Shown here piece after piece: positions 31,443 through 39,847 of a stretch of DNA of 51,266 nt; the first letter of the stretch is position 1; each line of letters opens with the position of its first letter. The stretch is from positions 1-51,266 of the forward strand of contig CALMKH010000272.1 in NCBI GenBank assembly GCA_937867025.1, read 5' to 3'. Origin of the DNA: an uncultured Bacteroidota bacterium (lineage in GTDB: Bacteria > Bacteroidota > Bacteroidia > NS11-12g > UBA955). Position numbers and translations under genes: made by a program. Below the pieces are notes generated by a model. That model worked only from the letters and a program-made list of their open reading frames with translations. It was not told the DNA's origin and did not search any database.

Positions 31443-33350
31443 ATGTTAACGCTTAATGAACTTGCGTTCGACTTCGGCGGACGCTACTTGTACAGGGATG
31501 TAAACTGGCAGATAAAGCCAGGCGAGAGGATAGGGCTTGTGGGACAGAATGGAACCGGAAAGTCCACGCTCTTAAGGATTATGACCGGGGAATACCAGCC
31601 TACGGAAGGCAGTGTTTCCAAAGCCAAAGATTGCACCATAGGGTTTCTCAACCAGGATCTGCTGAGTTTTGAAAGCGATGAAAGCATATACCATGTGGCT
31701 TTGCAGGCCTTTGACCGGGCACTGGTATTGCAATCCGAGATAGACGCTATCATGGAAAGGCTTGAATTCGACCATTCCGAAGAAGTTCTGAATCTTTTAG
31801 GGAACAAACAGGAAGAGTTTGAAGCTCTGGACGGATATAATATTCAGTTCAAGACAGAGGAGATACTGGAAGGTCTCGGTTTCAAAACCTCTGATCTGCA
31901 GCGGCCCTTGTCCGAGTTCAGCGGGGGATGGCGCATGCGTGTGATGCTGGCAAAGTTGTTACTGCAGAACCCTAAGCTGTTGTTGCTGGACGAGCCCACC
32001 AACCACCTTGACCTTCCTTCCATCGAATGGATAGAGGAATACCTGCAGACCTTCGAAGGCTGCGTGATCATCGTGTCACACGACCGGTATTTCCTGGATC
32101 GCATGGTGACCAAGATTGTGGAAGTGGCCAATAAAAAAGTGTATCAGTACACAGGGAATTACAGCAAATACCTGGAGCTCAAAGTGGAAAGGGATGAGCT
32201 GCAGCAACGGGCGTTCGAAAATCAGCAACAGTTCATCAAACAGCAGGAACGGCTTATCGACCGTTTCAAGGCCAAGGCAAGTAAAGCCACCATGGCGCAA
32301 AGCAGGGTAAAGATGCTGGAAAAGATAGAGCGTATCGAGGAGGTTGTAAATGATGAATCGGTGATGAACCTGAAATTCAGGGTCAGGCAGCAGCCCGGCA
32401 AGGTTATAACCACATTGAAGCACATACACAAACAATATAATGAGCAGGTCATTTTCGATGATGCCAATGCCCAGATCCTGCGTGGCGATAAGATAGCCCT
32501 TATAGGTGCCAACGGCAAAGGTAAATCCACCCTGCTCAGGATTATTGACAAAAGCGAACCGATTGAATCCGGGGAGGTGGAATATGGTCATAATATTGAA
32601 AAAACGTTCTATGCCCAGCATCAGCTCGAATCACTTAACATCAATAATGAGATACTCGAAGAACTGGTGCAGATGGGATCTCCCAAGCTTGAAAACGAAC
32701 TCAGGACCATACTGGGGTGTTTCCTGTTCTCGGGGGATGATGTCTATAAAAAAATAAAGGTTCTCAGCGGCGGAGAAAAGGCAAGGGTAGCCCTGGCCAA
32801 GGCATTGGTGAAGGAAGCGAATTTCCTGCTCCTGGACGAGCCCACCAACCACCTGGACATTCAGAGTATGAACATACTTATACAGGCTCTGCAACAGTTT
32901 GAGGGAACATTCATCACGGTTTCCCACGACAGGTTTTTCATTTCCCATGTAGCCAACAAGATCTGGTGGATAGAAGACGGCCAGGTGAAGGAATACCTTG
33001 GTCCTTACGATGAATGGAAATATTTTATGCAACAGAGGGAAAAGGCCGGCATTACGGCTGAGAAAAAAAATGCCCCTGCCAAGCAGGTTGCGCCCAAGTC
33101 GCCTGACCCGGTCATGAATGGCAATGCCGGCGAAAAGCAGAAAAAACAGTTGCAGAAACAGCTCGATGAAATCGAACGGTCGCTTGAGGAACTGAAAAGC
33201 CGCAAGACCGGGATAGAGACTTCCTTGTCTGAAGAAACCGATACAGGAAGGATTGGCACACTTTCTGAACAGTATAAAGAGCTTGAAACGTCAATTGAGC
33301 GTAAAAACAAAGAATTCGAGACAATATTTGAGCAATTATTAAGTTTATAA
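31443..33350 (+). CDS. ABC-F family ATPase (ribosome-associated type)
   Basis: 635 residues from the ATG at 31443; the frame's earlier TTG lies within the promoter. Two ABC domains are present. The first has Walker A GQNGTGKST, signature LSEFSGGWRMR and Walker B LLLLDEPTNHLD. The second has GANGKGKST, signature VLSGGEKAR and FLLLDEPTNHLD. The linker between them (about residues 240-320, rich in Gln, Lys and Arg) is the P-site tRNA-interaction motif region. After a Pro/Lys-rich stretch, the last ~75 residues form a coiled coil (EKQKKQLQKQLDEIERSL), as in Uup-like members. There are no membrane segments. ABC-F proteins act on the ribosome in translation or antibiotic resistance; which role applies here cannot be told. 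Confidence 0.9.
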   Translation: MLTLNELAFDFGGRYLYRDVNWQIKPGERIGLVGQNGTGKSTLLRIMTGEYQPTEGSVSKAKDCTIGFLNQDLLSFESDESIYHVALQAFDRALVLQSEIDAIMERLEFDHSEEVLNLLGNKQEEFEALDGYNIQFKTEEILEGLGFKTSDLQRPLSEFSGGWRMRVMLAKLLLQNPKLLLLDEPTNHLDLPSIEWIEEYLQTFEGCVIIVSHDRYFLDRMVTKIVEVANKKVYQYTGNYSKYLELKVERDELQQRAFENQQQFIKQQERLIDRFKAKASKATMAQSRVKMLEKIERIEEVVNDESVMNLKFRVRQQPGKVITTLKHIHKQYNEQVIFDDANAQILRGDKIALIGANGKGKSTLLRIIDKSEPIESGEVEYGHNIEKTFYAQHQLESLNINNEILEELVQMGSPKLENELRTILGCFLFSGDDVYKKIKVLSGGEKARVALAKALVKEANFLLLDEPTNHLDIQSMNILIQALQQFEGTFITVSHDRFFISHVANKIWWIEDGQVKEYLGPYDEWKYFMQQREKAGITAEKKNAPAKQVAPKSPDPVMNGNAGEKQKKQLQKQLDEIERSLEELKSRKTGIETSLSEETDTGRIGTLSEQYKELETSIERKNKEFETIFEQLLSL

Positions 33351-33376
33351 TCCATTATATTCCATACCCGTATTGT

Positions 33377-34645
33377 ATGATCAAGAAAACAACCCTGTCT
33401 ATTTTATTTGTAATTTTCCACTTCACCGCGCGAGCTGCATACATGCCGATTCAGTACATAAATTCCGCGTACGAAAGCAGCATTAAGACCGTAATCCTGA
33501 CACATGCCGGCAGTTATGAACGCTTTCCCGCCATTGACCTGGGAGGAAACCAGCAGCTGAATCTTCAGTTTGACGAGCTGATGCCTGAGAATGATAATTA
33601 CCAGTACACATTTATCCATTGCTCACACGACTGGCAGCCATCCAATCTTAAATCGAACGAATATCTGGCGGGGAATTTCTTTGAAACCATTACGGACTAC
33701 AGTTTTTCAAACAATACCTTCCAGGTATATACGCATTACAGTATCAACTTTCCTACAAACGAAATGAAGCCCAAGCTTTCGGGAAACTATATCCTGAAAG
33801 TTTACAGGAATTTTGATGAAAACGACATTATTCTCACCAGGCGTTTTATGGTGGTGGATGACAAATTTGTATTGTCGGCCAATGCCAATATCGCCACCAA
33901 TCCGGGCACCAGGTTCACGTCTCAGGAAATAGATTTTTCAGTTAACATGGGTGATCATACAGTGCCCAATCCCATGACAGACGTAAAGGCAACCATCATG
34001 CAAAACCTCAGGTGGGACAATGCGATTATGAACCTCAAGCCGAGGTTTATCAATGGCAAGGTCCTCGATTACAATTACGAAACAGGTAACGTTTTCCCGG
34101 GAGGCAATGAATTCCGTTATTTTGACATCAGGAGCCTGCGATTCCTCAGTTTTAATGTGAGACGCAAATATATGGAAGGGAACCTGAAAAATGCCGTCCT
34201 CTACGCTGATGCCACCAAGATGGGGCAACCTTACCTGCAAACGATCGACTTCAACGGCAAGATTGTGGTGGACAACCGCGATGGTGCCGTAAAGGGAGAG
34301 ATTGAAGGCGATTACTCCATGGTGCATTTTTCATTCGTAAGCGATATGCTTCCAAAGGATGTGTATATATTCGGAGAATTGACAGACTGGCAGATCAAGG
34401 AGGAATTCAAGATGGAATGGAATGAAAAAGCCGGTCAGTACGAAAAATCAATGATGCTGAAACAGGCATATTACAATTATTACTACGTTACGCCGGATAA
34501 CGGCAATAAAGCGGATCTGCAGTACACTGAGGGCAATCACAGCAACACGGAGAATGATTACCATATCATGATCTATAACAAGAATCCCTTTATGCAGTAT
34601 GATGAGTTGCTGGGTACCATATCCTGCAATTCAATGAAGAAATAA
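33377..34645 (+). CDS. Type IX secretion system plug protein (DUF5103)
   Basis: 422 residues with a signal peptide (MIKKTTLSILFVIFHFTARA). The sequence fits DUF5103: LNLQFDELMPENDNYQYTFIHCSHDWQPSNL, FSNNTFQVYTHYSINFP, LSGNYILKVYRNFDENDIILTRRFMV, and a C-terminal domain with VSDMLPKDVYIFGELTDWQ. In Flavobacterium johnsoniae the DUF5103 protein is the Plug, which closes the periplasmic end of the SprA translocon when no substrate is engaged. It is therefore expected in the periplasm or at the inner face of the outer membrane. The gene lies 17 nt before porX with no promoter between, so a T9SS structural component and its regulator appear to be co-expressed. Confidence 0.88.
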   Translation: MIKKTTLSILFVIFHFTARAAYMPIQYINSAYESSIKTVILTHAGSYERFPAIDLGGNQQLNLQFDELMPENDNYQYTFIHCSHDWQPSNLKSNEYLAGNFFETITDYSFSNNTFQVYTHYSINFPTNEMKPKLSGNYILKVYRNFDENDIILTRRFMVVDDKFVLSANANIATNPGTRFTSQEIDFSVNMGDHTVPNPMTDVKATIMQNLRWDNAIMNLKPRFINGKVLDYNYETGNVFPGGNEFRYFDIRSLRFLSFNVRRKYMEGNLKNAVLYADATKMGQPYLQTIDFNGKIVVDNRDGAVKGEIEGDYSMVHFSFVSDMLPKDVYIFGELTDWQIKEEFKMEWNEKAGQYEKSMMLKQAYYNYYYVTPDNGNKADLQYTEGNHSNTENDYHIMIYNKNPFMQYDELLGTISCNSMKK

Positions 34646-34662
34646 ACAACAAAAACGCAACT

Positions 34663-36222
34663 ATGAATAACGATAAAATCAAGATACTTTGGGCAGACGA
34701 CGAGATCGACATGCTCAAACCCCATATATTGTTCCTTGAACAGAAAGGGTACGAGCTCATTACCGTCAACAGCGGTAATTCAGCTATAGCCAAGGCCATC
34801 AGCGAGAAGCCCGACCTGGTTTTTCTTGATGAAAACATGCCCGGTATCAGCGGCCTTGAAACGCTCAAACAAATAAAAGCCATAGATCCGGATACCAAGG
34901 TGGTGATGATCACCAAAAGTGAAGAGGAGTACATCATGGATGATGCCATAGGCTCACAGATTTCCGATTACCTCATAAAGCCTGTAAATCCCAACCAGAT
35001 ATTGCATTCCATCAAGAAGATCATGGATAAAAGCCGCCTGGTGACTGAAAAAACCAATCAGAACTACCAGATAGATTTCAGGAATATCAGTAATATGCTG
35101 ATGGACAACCTGAGTCTGGATGAATGGAAAGATGTTTATAATAAGCTGATATTTTGGGAGTTGGAGCTTGGAAAAAGCACCGATAAAAGCATGAATGAGG
35201 TGTATGAGAACCAGAAAAAAGAAGCCAACCACAATTTCAGCAAGTTTATCACCAAGAATTACATCAATTATCTGCAACCTACGGGTGACAACGGCCCGGT
35301 CATGAGCCATAACCTGTTCAGGAGAAAAGTCAAGCAGCATATCAATGAGACGGTTCCCACCTTTTTTGTCTTGATTGACAATTTACGATTGGATCAGTGG
35401 AGGACCATTGCTCCGATAATCAAGGAGAAATTCCGTATTGAGGAAGATGATCAGTACCTGACCATTTTGCCCACTACCACCCAATACTGCAGGAATGCCA
35501 TCTTCAGTGGCCTGCTTCCGAGCGAGATCGAGAAACGGTTCCCCGACAAATGGAGCAATGATGAAGATGAGGGCGGAAAGAACAATTTCGAGGAGGATTT
35601 TTTCAGGGATTTGCTTCAGAGACTGAGGATTACGGGAAAAGCCAGTTATACGAAGATCACCAACCTTGACAGCGGCAAGGCAATGGTAGACAAGATCCCG
35701 AATATGTTTCAGAACGCCATTAATGTCATTGTATATAACTTTGTCGATGCTTTCAGCCATGCCCGCACGGATGTGAGTATTATAAGGGAACTCGCTGAGG
35801 ATGAGGCTGCTTACAGGTCTGTCACAGAGAGCTGGTTCAAACATTCCCCGCTTTGGGAGGCCCTGCAGCTTATTGCTGAAAAGAAATGCAAAGTCATCAT
35901 CACCACTGACCATGGCTCGGTAAGGGTTAACAAACCTGTGAAGATTGTCGGGGACAAGAACACCAACACCAACCTGAGGTATAAGCAGGGCAAGAACCTG
36001 AGTTATGATCCCAAGGATGTATTTGAGATCAGAAAGCCTGAGCTGGCGTTTCTTCCAAAGGTTAATGTAAGTCAGACCTACGTGGTTTGCCGGGAGGATG
36101 ATTTTTTCGCATACCCTAATAATTATAACTATTACGTTAATTATTATACAAATACGTTCCAGCACGGTGGTATTTCGCTTGAGGAAATGATGGTGCCGTA
36201 TATCGTGATGGAATCAAGGTGA
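34663..36222 (+). CDS. porX: PorX: response regulator with PglZ phosphatase-like domain (T9SS regulator)
   Basis: 519 residues. The receiver domain (1-120) has acidic residues D12-D13 and the phospho-accepting Asp56 (LVFLDENMPGISG), Thr/Ser in MITKSEE and Lys in YLIKPVNP. A helical linker (~125-225) leads to a PglZ/alkaline-phosphatase-superfamily domain. Its metal-site candidates are Asp239 (LIDNLRLDQW), the TTT at 271-273 (ILPTTTQYCRNAIFSG), the HARTD region, ITTDHGS and the end FQHGGISLEEMMVP. PorX is needed for T9SS function in Porphyromonas gingivalis, with phosphodiesterase activity reported for its PglZ domain. The catalytic residues look intact. The usual kinase PorY is not in the window. 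Confidence 0.93.
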   Translation: MNNDKIKILWADDEIDMLKPHILFLEQKGYELITVNSGNSAIAKAISEKPDLVFLDENMPGISGLETLKQIKAIDPDTKVVMITKSEEEYIMDDAIGSQISDYLIKPVNPNQILHSIKKIMDKSRLVTEKTNQNYQIDFRNISNMLMDNLSLDEWKDVYNKLIFWELELGKSTDKSMNEVYENQKKEANHNFSKFITKNYINYLQPTGDNGPVMSHNLFRRKVKQHINETVPTFFVLIDNLRLDQWRTIAPIIKEKFRIEEDDQYLTILPTTTQYCRNAIFSGLLPSEIEKRFPDKWSNDEDEGGKNNFEEDFFRDLLQRLRITGKASYTKITNLDSGKAMVDKIPNMFQNAINVIVYNFVDAFSHARTDVSIIRELAEDEAAYRSVTESWFKHSPLWEALQLIAEKKCKVIITTDHGSVRVNKPVKIVGDKNTNTNLRYKQGKNLSYDPKDVFEIRKPELAFLPKVNVSQTYVVCREDDFFAYPNNYNYYVNYYTNTFQHGGISLEEMMVPYIVMESR

Positions 36223-36238
36223 AAAAATCAATATTTTT

Positions 36239-36269
36239 TTTGATTAATCCGGATTTATCCTTATTTTTG
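36239..36269 (+). promoter_or_regulatory. Consensus promoter: TTTG - 19 nt - TATTTTTG
   Basis: A -33 TTTG (36239-36242) and a -7 TATTTTTG (36262-36269) with 19-nt spacing, the best match to the Bacteroidota consensus in this window. It drives the 51-residue gene, with a leader of about 17 nt that is AT-rich and lacks a Shine-Dalgarno sequence. Confidence 0.7.
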
Positions 36270-36292
36270 CAGCCTTAAAAATTAAAAAAATC

Positions 36293-36448
36293 ATGGCTGT
36301 TACGAGGTTAAAAAGAAAAGACAGGAGAAATAAAGAGTTTACACGCATCAGGAAGACCAATCTGAAAAACGTGAACAAGATGGTATATATCCAGTCTCCG
36401 TACAAAGAGACTTCAGGTATAGTTCTTGAAGACCAGGTAAACGCCTAA
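36293..36448 (+). CDS. Small highly basic conserved protein, 51 residues
   Basis: The product starts MAVTRLKRKDRRNKEFTRIR and continues with KTNLKNVNKMVYIQSPYKET; the end is acidic (IVLEDQVNA). About a third of the first 30 residues are Lys or Arg, which suggests RNA, ribosome or nucleic-acid binding. A consensus promoter upstream and a strong terminator downstream mark it as a real, probably well expressed single-gene unit. I recall similar short proteins beginning MAVTRLKRKDR in other Bacteroidota, without a known function. It is easy to miss because of its size. Confidence 0.75.
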   Translation: MAVTRLKRKDRRNKEFTRIRKTNLKNVNKMVYIQSPYKETSGIVLEDQVNA

Positions 36449-36468
36449 TTCCTGAAACAGATATTCAG

Positions 36469-36497
36469 AACCCACCGCAAAAACGGTGGGTTTTTTT
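36469..36497 (+). terminator. Rho-independent terminator
   Basis: CCCACCG pairs with CGGTGGG around CAAAAA, and seven T follow. It lies 20 bp after the stop of the 51-residue gene. Confidence 0.88.
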
Positions 36498-36593
36498 GTT
36501 TTGCGCCGCTACATAGGTATGTATTCTTTTTTTATTGATATTCCCATTTAACGCTTATGCCGGAATTCACTTTTAATATCCCGATTTAAAAAT

Positions 36594-36601
36594 TACATTT
36601 G
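36594..36601 (+). promoter_or_regulatory. -7 promoter element TACATTTG
   Basis: Exact TAnnTTTG match 25 nt before the icd ATG. Confidence 0.55.
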
Positions 36602-36626
36602 CAAAAAAATAAACACTTAACTTACC

Positions 36627-37865
36627 ATGCAGAAAATTAAAGTAGCGAACCCGGTCGTAGAATTGGACGGGGATGAAATGACGCGTATCATCTGGAAATT
36701 TATCAAGGATAAGCTGATATTGCCTTACCTGGACCTGGATATAAAATACTACGATCTGGGAATGGAACATCGCGATGCCACTAACGACCAGGTAACGATC
36801 GATGCTGCTGAAGCCATTAAAAAATATAGCGTAGGGATTAAATGCGCCACCATCACTCCCGATGAAGCCAGGGTGAAGGAGTTTAACCTCAAACAGATGT
36901 GGAAGTCACCCAACGGCACCATCAGGAATATCCTCGACGGAACGGTGTTCCGCGAACCGATTGTCTGCAAGAATGTGCCAAGGCTGGTGCCTAACTGGAC
37001 AGCCCCTATCTGCATAGGCCGTCACGCTTTCGGCGACCAGTACCGCGCTACGGATTTTGTGACCAAAGGCAAAGGAAAACTGACAATAACATTTACGCCC
37101 GAAGACGGCGGCGAAACCCAGTCATTCGAGGTGTTTAACTTCAAGGGCGACGGTGTGGCTCTTGCCATGTACAACACAGATGAATCCATCCGCGGCTTTG
37201 CGTATTCATGTTTTAATACGGCCTTGCAAAAAGGGTGGCCTTTGTACCTCTCAACCAAAAACACCATCCTCAAGAAATACGACGGAAGGTTCAAGGATAT
37301 TTTTGAAGACCTGTATCAGAAGGAATTCAAGGCTAAATTCGATGCGGCCGGTATAGTGTACGAACACAGGCTGATCGATGATATGGTGGCCTCTGCCCTG
37401 AAGTGGAACGGCAATTTTGTATGGGCATGTAAAAACTATGATGGCGATGTACAATCCGACACGGTTGCACAGGGCTTCGGATCACTCGGACTGATGACAT
37501 CCACACTGGTGACTCCAGACGGTAAAACAATGGAAGCTGAAGCGGCTCACGGAACGGTTACGCGTCATTACCGTGACCACCAGGCGGGCAAACCCACATC
37601 CACCAATCCAATTGCATCCATTTTTGCATGGACCCGCGGACTTGAATTCAGGGGCAAGCTCGACAATAACCAGGAACTGATCAATTTCTGTCATACACTT
37701 GAAAAAATCTGTGTGGCTACAGTTGAAAGCGGTAAAATGACCAAAGACCTGGCAGTATGTATCCATGGCAATAAGGTCAATCACGGCGAACATTACCTGT
37801 ACACCGAGGAATTCCTCGATGAGCTGGATAAAGGCCTGAAAGCCCAATTCGCAGTATCCGCTTAA
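36627..37865 (+). CDS. icd: Isocitrate dehydrogenase (NADP+), dimeric eukaryote-like type
   Basis: 412 residues, the length and sequence of the subfamily II dimeric enzyme rather than the E. coli type. It oxidatively decarboxylates isocitrate to 2-oxoglutarate in the citric acid cycle. Diagnostic motifs are [13 protein letters not shown] at the N-terminus, [11 protein letters not shown] (isocitrate-binding Ser), [15 protein letters not shown], the metal-binding acidic [13 protein letters not shown], the active-site [10 protein letters not shown] region, and [14 protein letters not shown], where the His and the basic residues that follow contact NADP. The gene has its own promoter and terminator. 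Confidence 0.95.
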   Translation: MQKIKVANPVVELDGDEMTRIIWKFIKDKLILPYLDLDIKYYDLGMEHRDATNDQVTIDAAEAIKKYSVGIKCATITPDEARVKEFNLKQMWKSPNGTIRNILDGTVFREPIVCKNVPRLVPNWTAPICIGRHAFGDQYRATDFVTKGKGKLTITFTPEDGGETQSFEVFNFKGDGVALAMYNTDESIRGFAYSCFNTALQKGWPLYLSTKNTILKKYDGRFKDIFEDLYQKEFKAKFDAAGIVYEHRLIDDMVASALKWNGNFVWACKNYDGDVQSDTVAQGFGSLGLMTSTLVTPDGKTMEAEAAHGTVTRHYRDHQAGKPTSTNPIASIFAWTRGLEFRGKLDNNQELINFCHTLEKICVATVESGKMTKDLAVCIHGNKVNHGEHYLYTEEFLDELDKGLKAQFAVSA

Positions 37866-37888
37866 CGGAAAGGATTTTATATGTAATG

Positions 37889-37920
37889 AGGCCTGCCTGA
37901 AAATGGCGGGCCTTTTATTT
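37889..37920 (+). terminator. Rho-independent terminator
   Basis: AGGCCTGCC pairs with GGCGGGCCT (9 bp, one G-T) around TGAAAAT, followed by a T-rich tract. It lies 24 bp after icd, before the convergent purA gene. Confidence 0.85.
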
Positions 37921-37984
37921 TAGCGCCAGGAAAGGATACTGTGTATTCCGGGAATTTTAGAAAGCTCAGGTTCGCTGATGCCGT

Positions 37985-39253
37985 TCAGTCGATAATGGTC
38001 TGTTCCCTGTCAGGTCCTACCGAAATAATATTGATGGGCATCTCCAGTTCTTTTTCAAGAAAATCGATATATGCAAGGAAATTAGCAGGAAGCTCTGACT
38101 TTTTCCTGCAGGCGGTAAGGTCTTCCGTCCAACCCTTGAAACTCTGATACACCGGTTCTACCTTTTCGGTGCAGAGGTCGTAAGGCACTTGTGAAGTGAA
38201 TACACCGTTAACCCTGTATGACGTGCATACTTTGATCTCGTCAAATTCGCTCAGCACGTCGCTTTTCATCATAATAAGGTAATTAACGCCGCTCAGCATG
38301 ATGGCATATTTTAAGGCTACCAGGTCCAGCCAGCCGCACCTCCTGGGCCTTCCGGTGGTAGCGCCAAATTCGTGTCCTTTTTTTCTTAGTTTTTCACCTG
38401 TTTCATCGTGCAACTCGGTTGGGAAAGGGCCTCCGCCGACGCGTGTGCAATATGCTTTGAAAATGCCATATACACGGCCGATATGCTGAGGTGCTATGCC
38501 AAGTCCGTTGCAAACGCCACCGCTTATCGTATTGCTGGAAGTGACGAATGGGTAGCTTCCGAAATCAATATCCAGCATACTTCCCTGGGCGCCTTCTGCC
38601 AGTATTTTTTGGTCTTTCAGGCTGGAATTGACAAGGTATTCGGTGTCGGCGAACCGGAATTGTTTCAGGTATTCGCAAGCTTCGAAAAATTCCTGTTCCA
38701 GCACCTGCATATCAAAATCCTTATAACCCAGGAAGTTCACAAGGTTCAGGTGTTCTTCACGAATACCGGTATATTTTTTCTCAAAATCAGCAGACAGTAT
38801 GTCGCCGAGCCTTAACCCGTTCCGGCCTATCTTGTCCCTGTATGTAGGCCCGATACCCCTGAGTGTAGATCCGATTTTGTCATCGCCTTTGGCATTTTCA
38901 CTTGCAGCATCCAGCAGCCTGTGGGTCGGAAGAATGATATGGGCCTTCCGGGAAAATATCAGGTTGGTTTTTACATTGGCCCCGGCATTTTCAACACGTT
39001 CGATCTCCGCCTTGATTTTAACGGGATCGACTACAACGCCGTTACCGATGATATTGGTGCATCCGGCGTGGAAAATGCCGGATGGAATAGTGTTCAATAC
39101 ATGAGTTTGTCCATTGAATTTAAGAGAATGTCCCGCATTCGGACCACCCTGGAAACGTGCAATGATTTGGTATTTTGGGGTCAGAAAGTCGGCTATCTTG
39201 CCTTTGCCTTCATCTCCCCATTGGAGTCCAAGAACGACATCTATTTTATTCAT
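37985..39253 (-). CDS. purA: Adenylosuccinate synthetase
   Basis: 422 residues. It joins IMP and aspartate with GTP hydrolysis, the first committed step to AMP. The N-terminal P-loop-like GDEGKGK is at residues 13-19, with catalytic Asp14 and proton donor His42 (GPNAGHS). Further marks are [47 protein letters not shown] and [13 protein letters not shown]. It overlaps the upstream fur-family gene by 8 nt, so both are read from one transcript. The enzyme's family is inhibited by (p)ppGpp in other bacteria, and a (p)ppGpp synthetase gene lies just upstream in the same orientation. Confidence 0.96.
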   Translation of the reverse strand: MNKIDVVLGLQWGDEGKGKIADFLTPKYQIIARFQGGPNAGHSLKFNGQTHVLNTIPSGIFHAGCTNIIGNGVVVDPVKIKAEIERVENAGANVKTNLIFSRKAHIILPTHRLLDAASENAKGDDKIGSTLRGIGPTYRDKIGRNGLRLGDILSADFEKKYTGIREEHLNLVNFLGYKDFDMQVLEQEFFEACEYLKQFRFADTEYLVNSSLKDQKILAEGAQGSMLDIDFGSYPFVTSSNTISGGVCNGLGIAPQHIGRVYGIFKAYCTRVGGGPFPTELHDETGEKLRKKGHEFGATTGRPRRCGWLDLVALKYAIMLSGVNYLIMMKSDVLSEFDEIKVCTSYRVNGVFTSQVPYDLCTEKVEPVYQSFKGWTEDLTACRKKSELPANFLAYIDFLEKELEMPINIISVGPDREQTIID

Positions 39254-39752
39254 CTCTGTTTATGACTTCTAATTGGCAGCTTTTGCAATGATTGGTTTTA
39301 TCCAGCAGGGGGTTGGCATACAGGTGCAGGGAATGATGGTTGACTTCGAATCCCAGTAAATCGCCCATAGTGGTTTTGATCTGCTGTATCCTCGGATCAC
39401 AGAATTCCAGCACCTTGTTGCAATGCAGGCAAATCAGGTGGTCGTGCTGACTATACCCGTAACTCTGTTCGTACATCGCCATATTCTGCCCGAACTGGTG
39501 TCTTTTTACCAGTCCGCTGTCGAGCAGGAGATCAAGTGTATTGTAGACCGTGGCCCTGCTTACCCGGTATTTTCTGTTCTTCATATGGATGAACAGCGTA
39601 TCGACGTCAAAATGCTCTTTATGGGTGTAAATTTCGTCGAGTATGGCGTAGCGTTCAGGAGTTTTTCGTTGTTTGTTTTTCTCCAGGTATGCTGTAAAGA
39701 TCTTTCTTACCTCTAACTTTACTTTTTTAATTTTCTCATTCGAGGCCTGCAT
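39246..39752 (-). CDS. Fur-family transcriptional regulator
   Basis: 168 residues from the ATG at 39752; the in-frame TTG at 39761 lies within the -7 element. The N-terminal winged helix shows [29 protein letters not shown] and the recognition helix [19 protein letters not shown]. The C-terminal metal-binding and dimer domain has His-rich [14 protein letters not shown] and NHHSLHLYA. The structural zinc site is made by CLHC and CKSC. The sequence does not decide between Fur (iron), Zur (zinc) and PerR (peroxide). It precedes purA with an 8-nt overlap. Confidence 0.92.
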   Translation of the reverse strand: MQASNEKIKKVKLEVRKIFTAYLEKNKQRKTPERYAILDEIYTHKEHFDVDTLFIHMKNRKYRVSRATVYNTLDLLLDSGLVKRHQFGQNMAMYEQSYGYSQHDHLICLHCNKVLEFCDPRIQQIKTTMGDLLGFEVNHHSLHLYANPLLDKTNHCKSCQLEVINRDE

Positions 39753-39758
39753 AAAGCG

Positions 39759-39766
39759 CAAAGTTA
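39759..39766 (-). promoter_or_regulatory. -7 promoter element TAACTTTG
   Basis: Exact TAnnTTTG match 6 nt before the Fur-family ATG at 39752; the transcript should be leaderless. It shows that fur-purA can be transcribed separately from rsh. Confidence 0.58.
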
Positions 39767-39847
39767 AGTCTAAAAAATCGTTTTGAAGGGCCTTTTTTTA
39801 CAATCTTATTCACTTTTTGAAGAGGGGTGAGGATTAAGTTTACGCGG

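Noticed and set aside
35383-36165. A 260-residue open frame on the minus strand
   Set aside because: It is antisense to the phosphatase-like domain of porX and shows no motif, promoter or conserved pattern.
39753-39761. Longer N-terminus for the Fur-family gene (TTG at 39761)
   Set aside because: The TTG is the end of the TAACTTTG promoter element.
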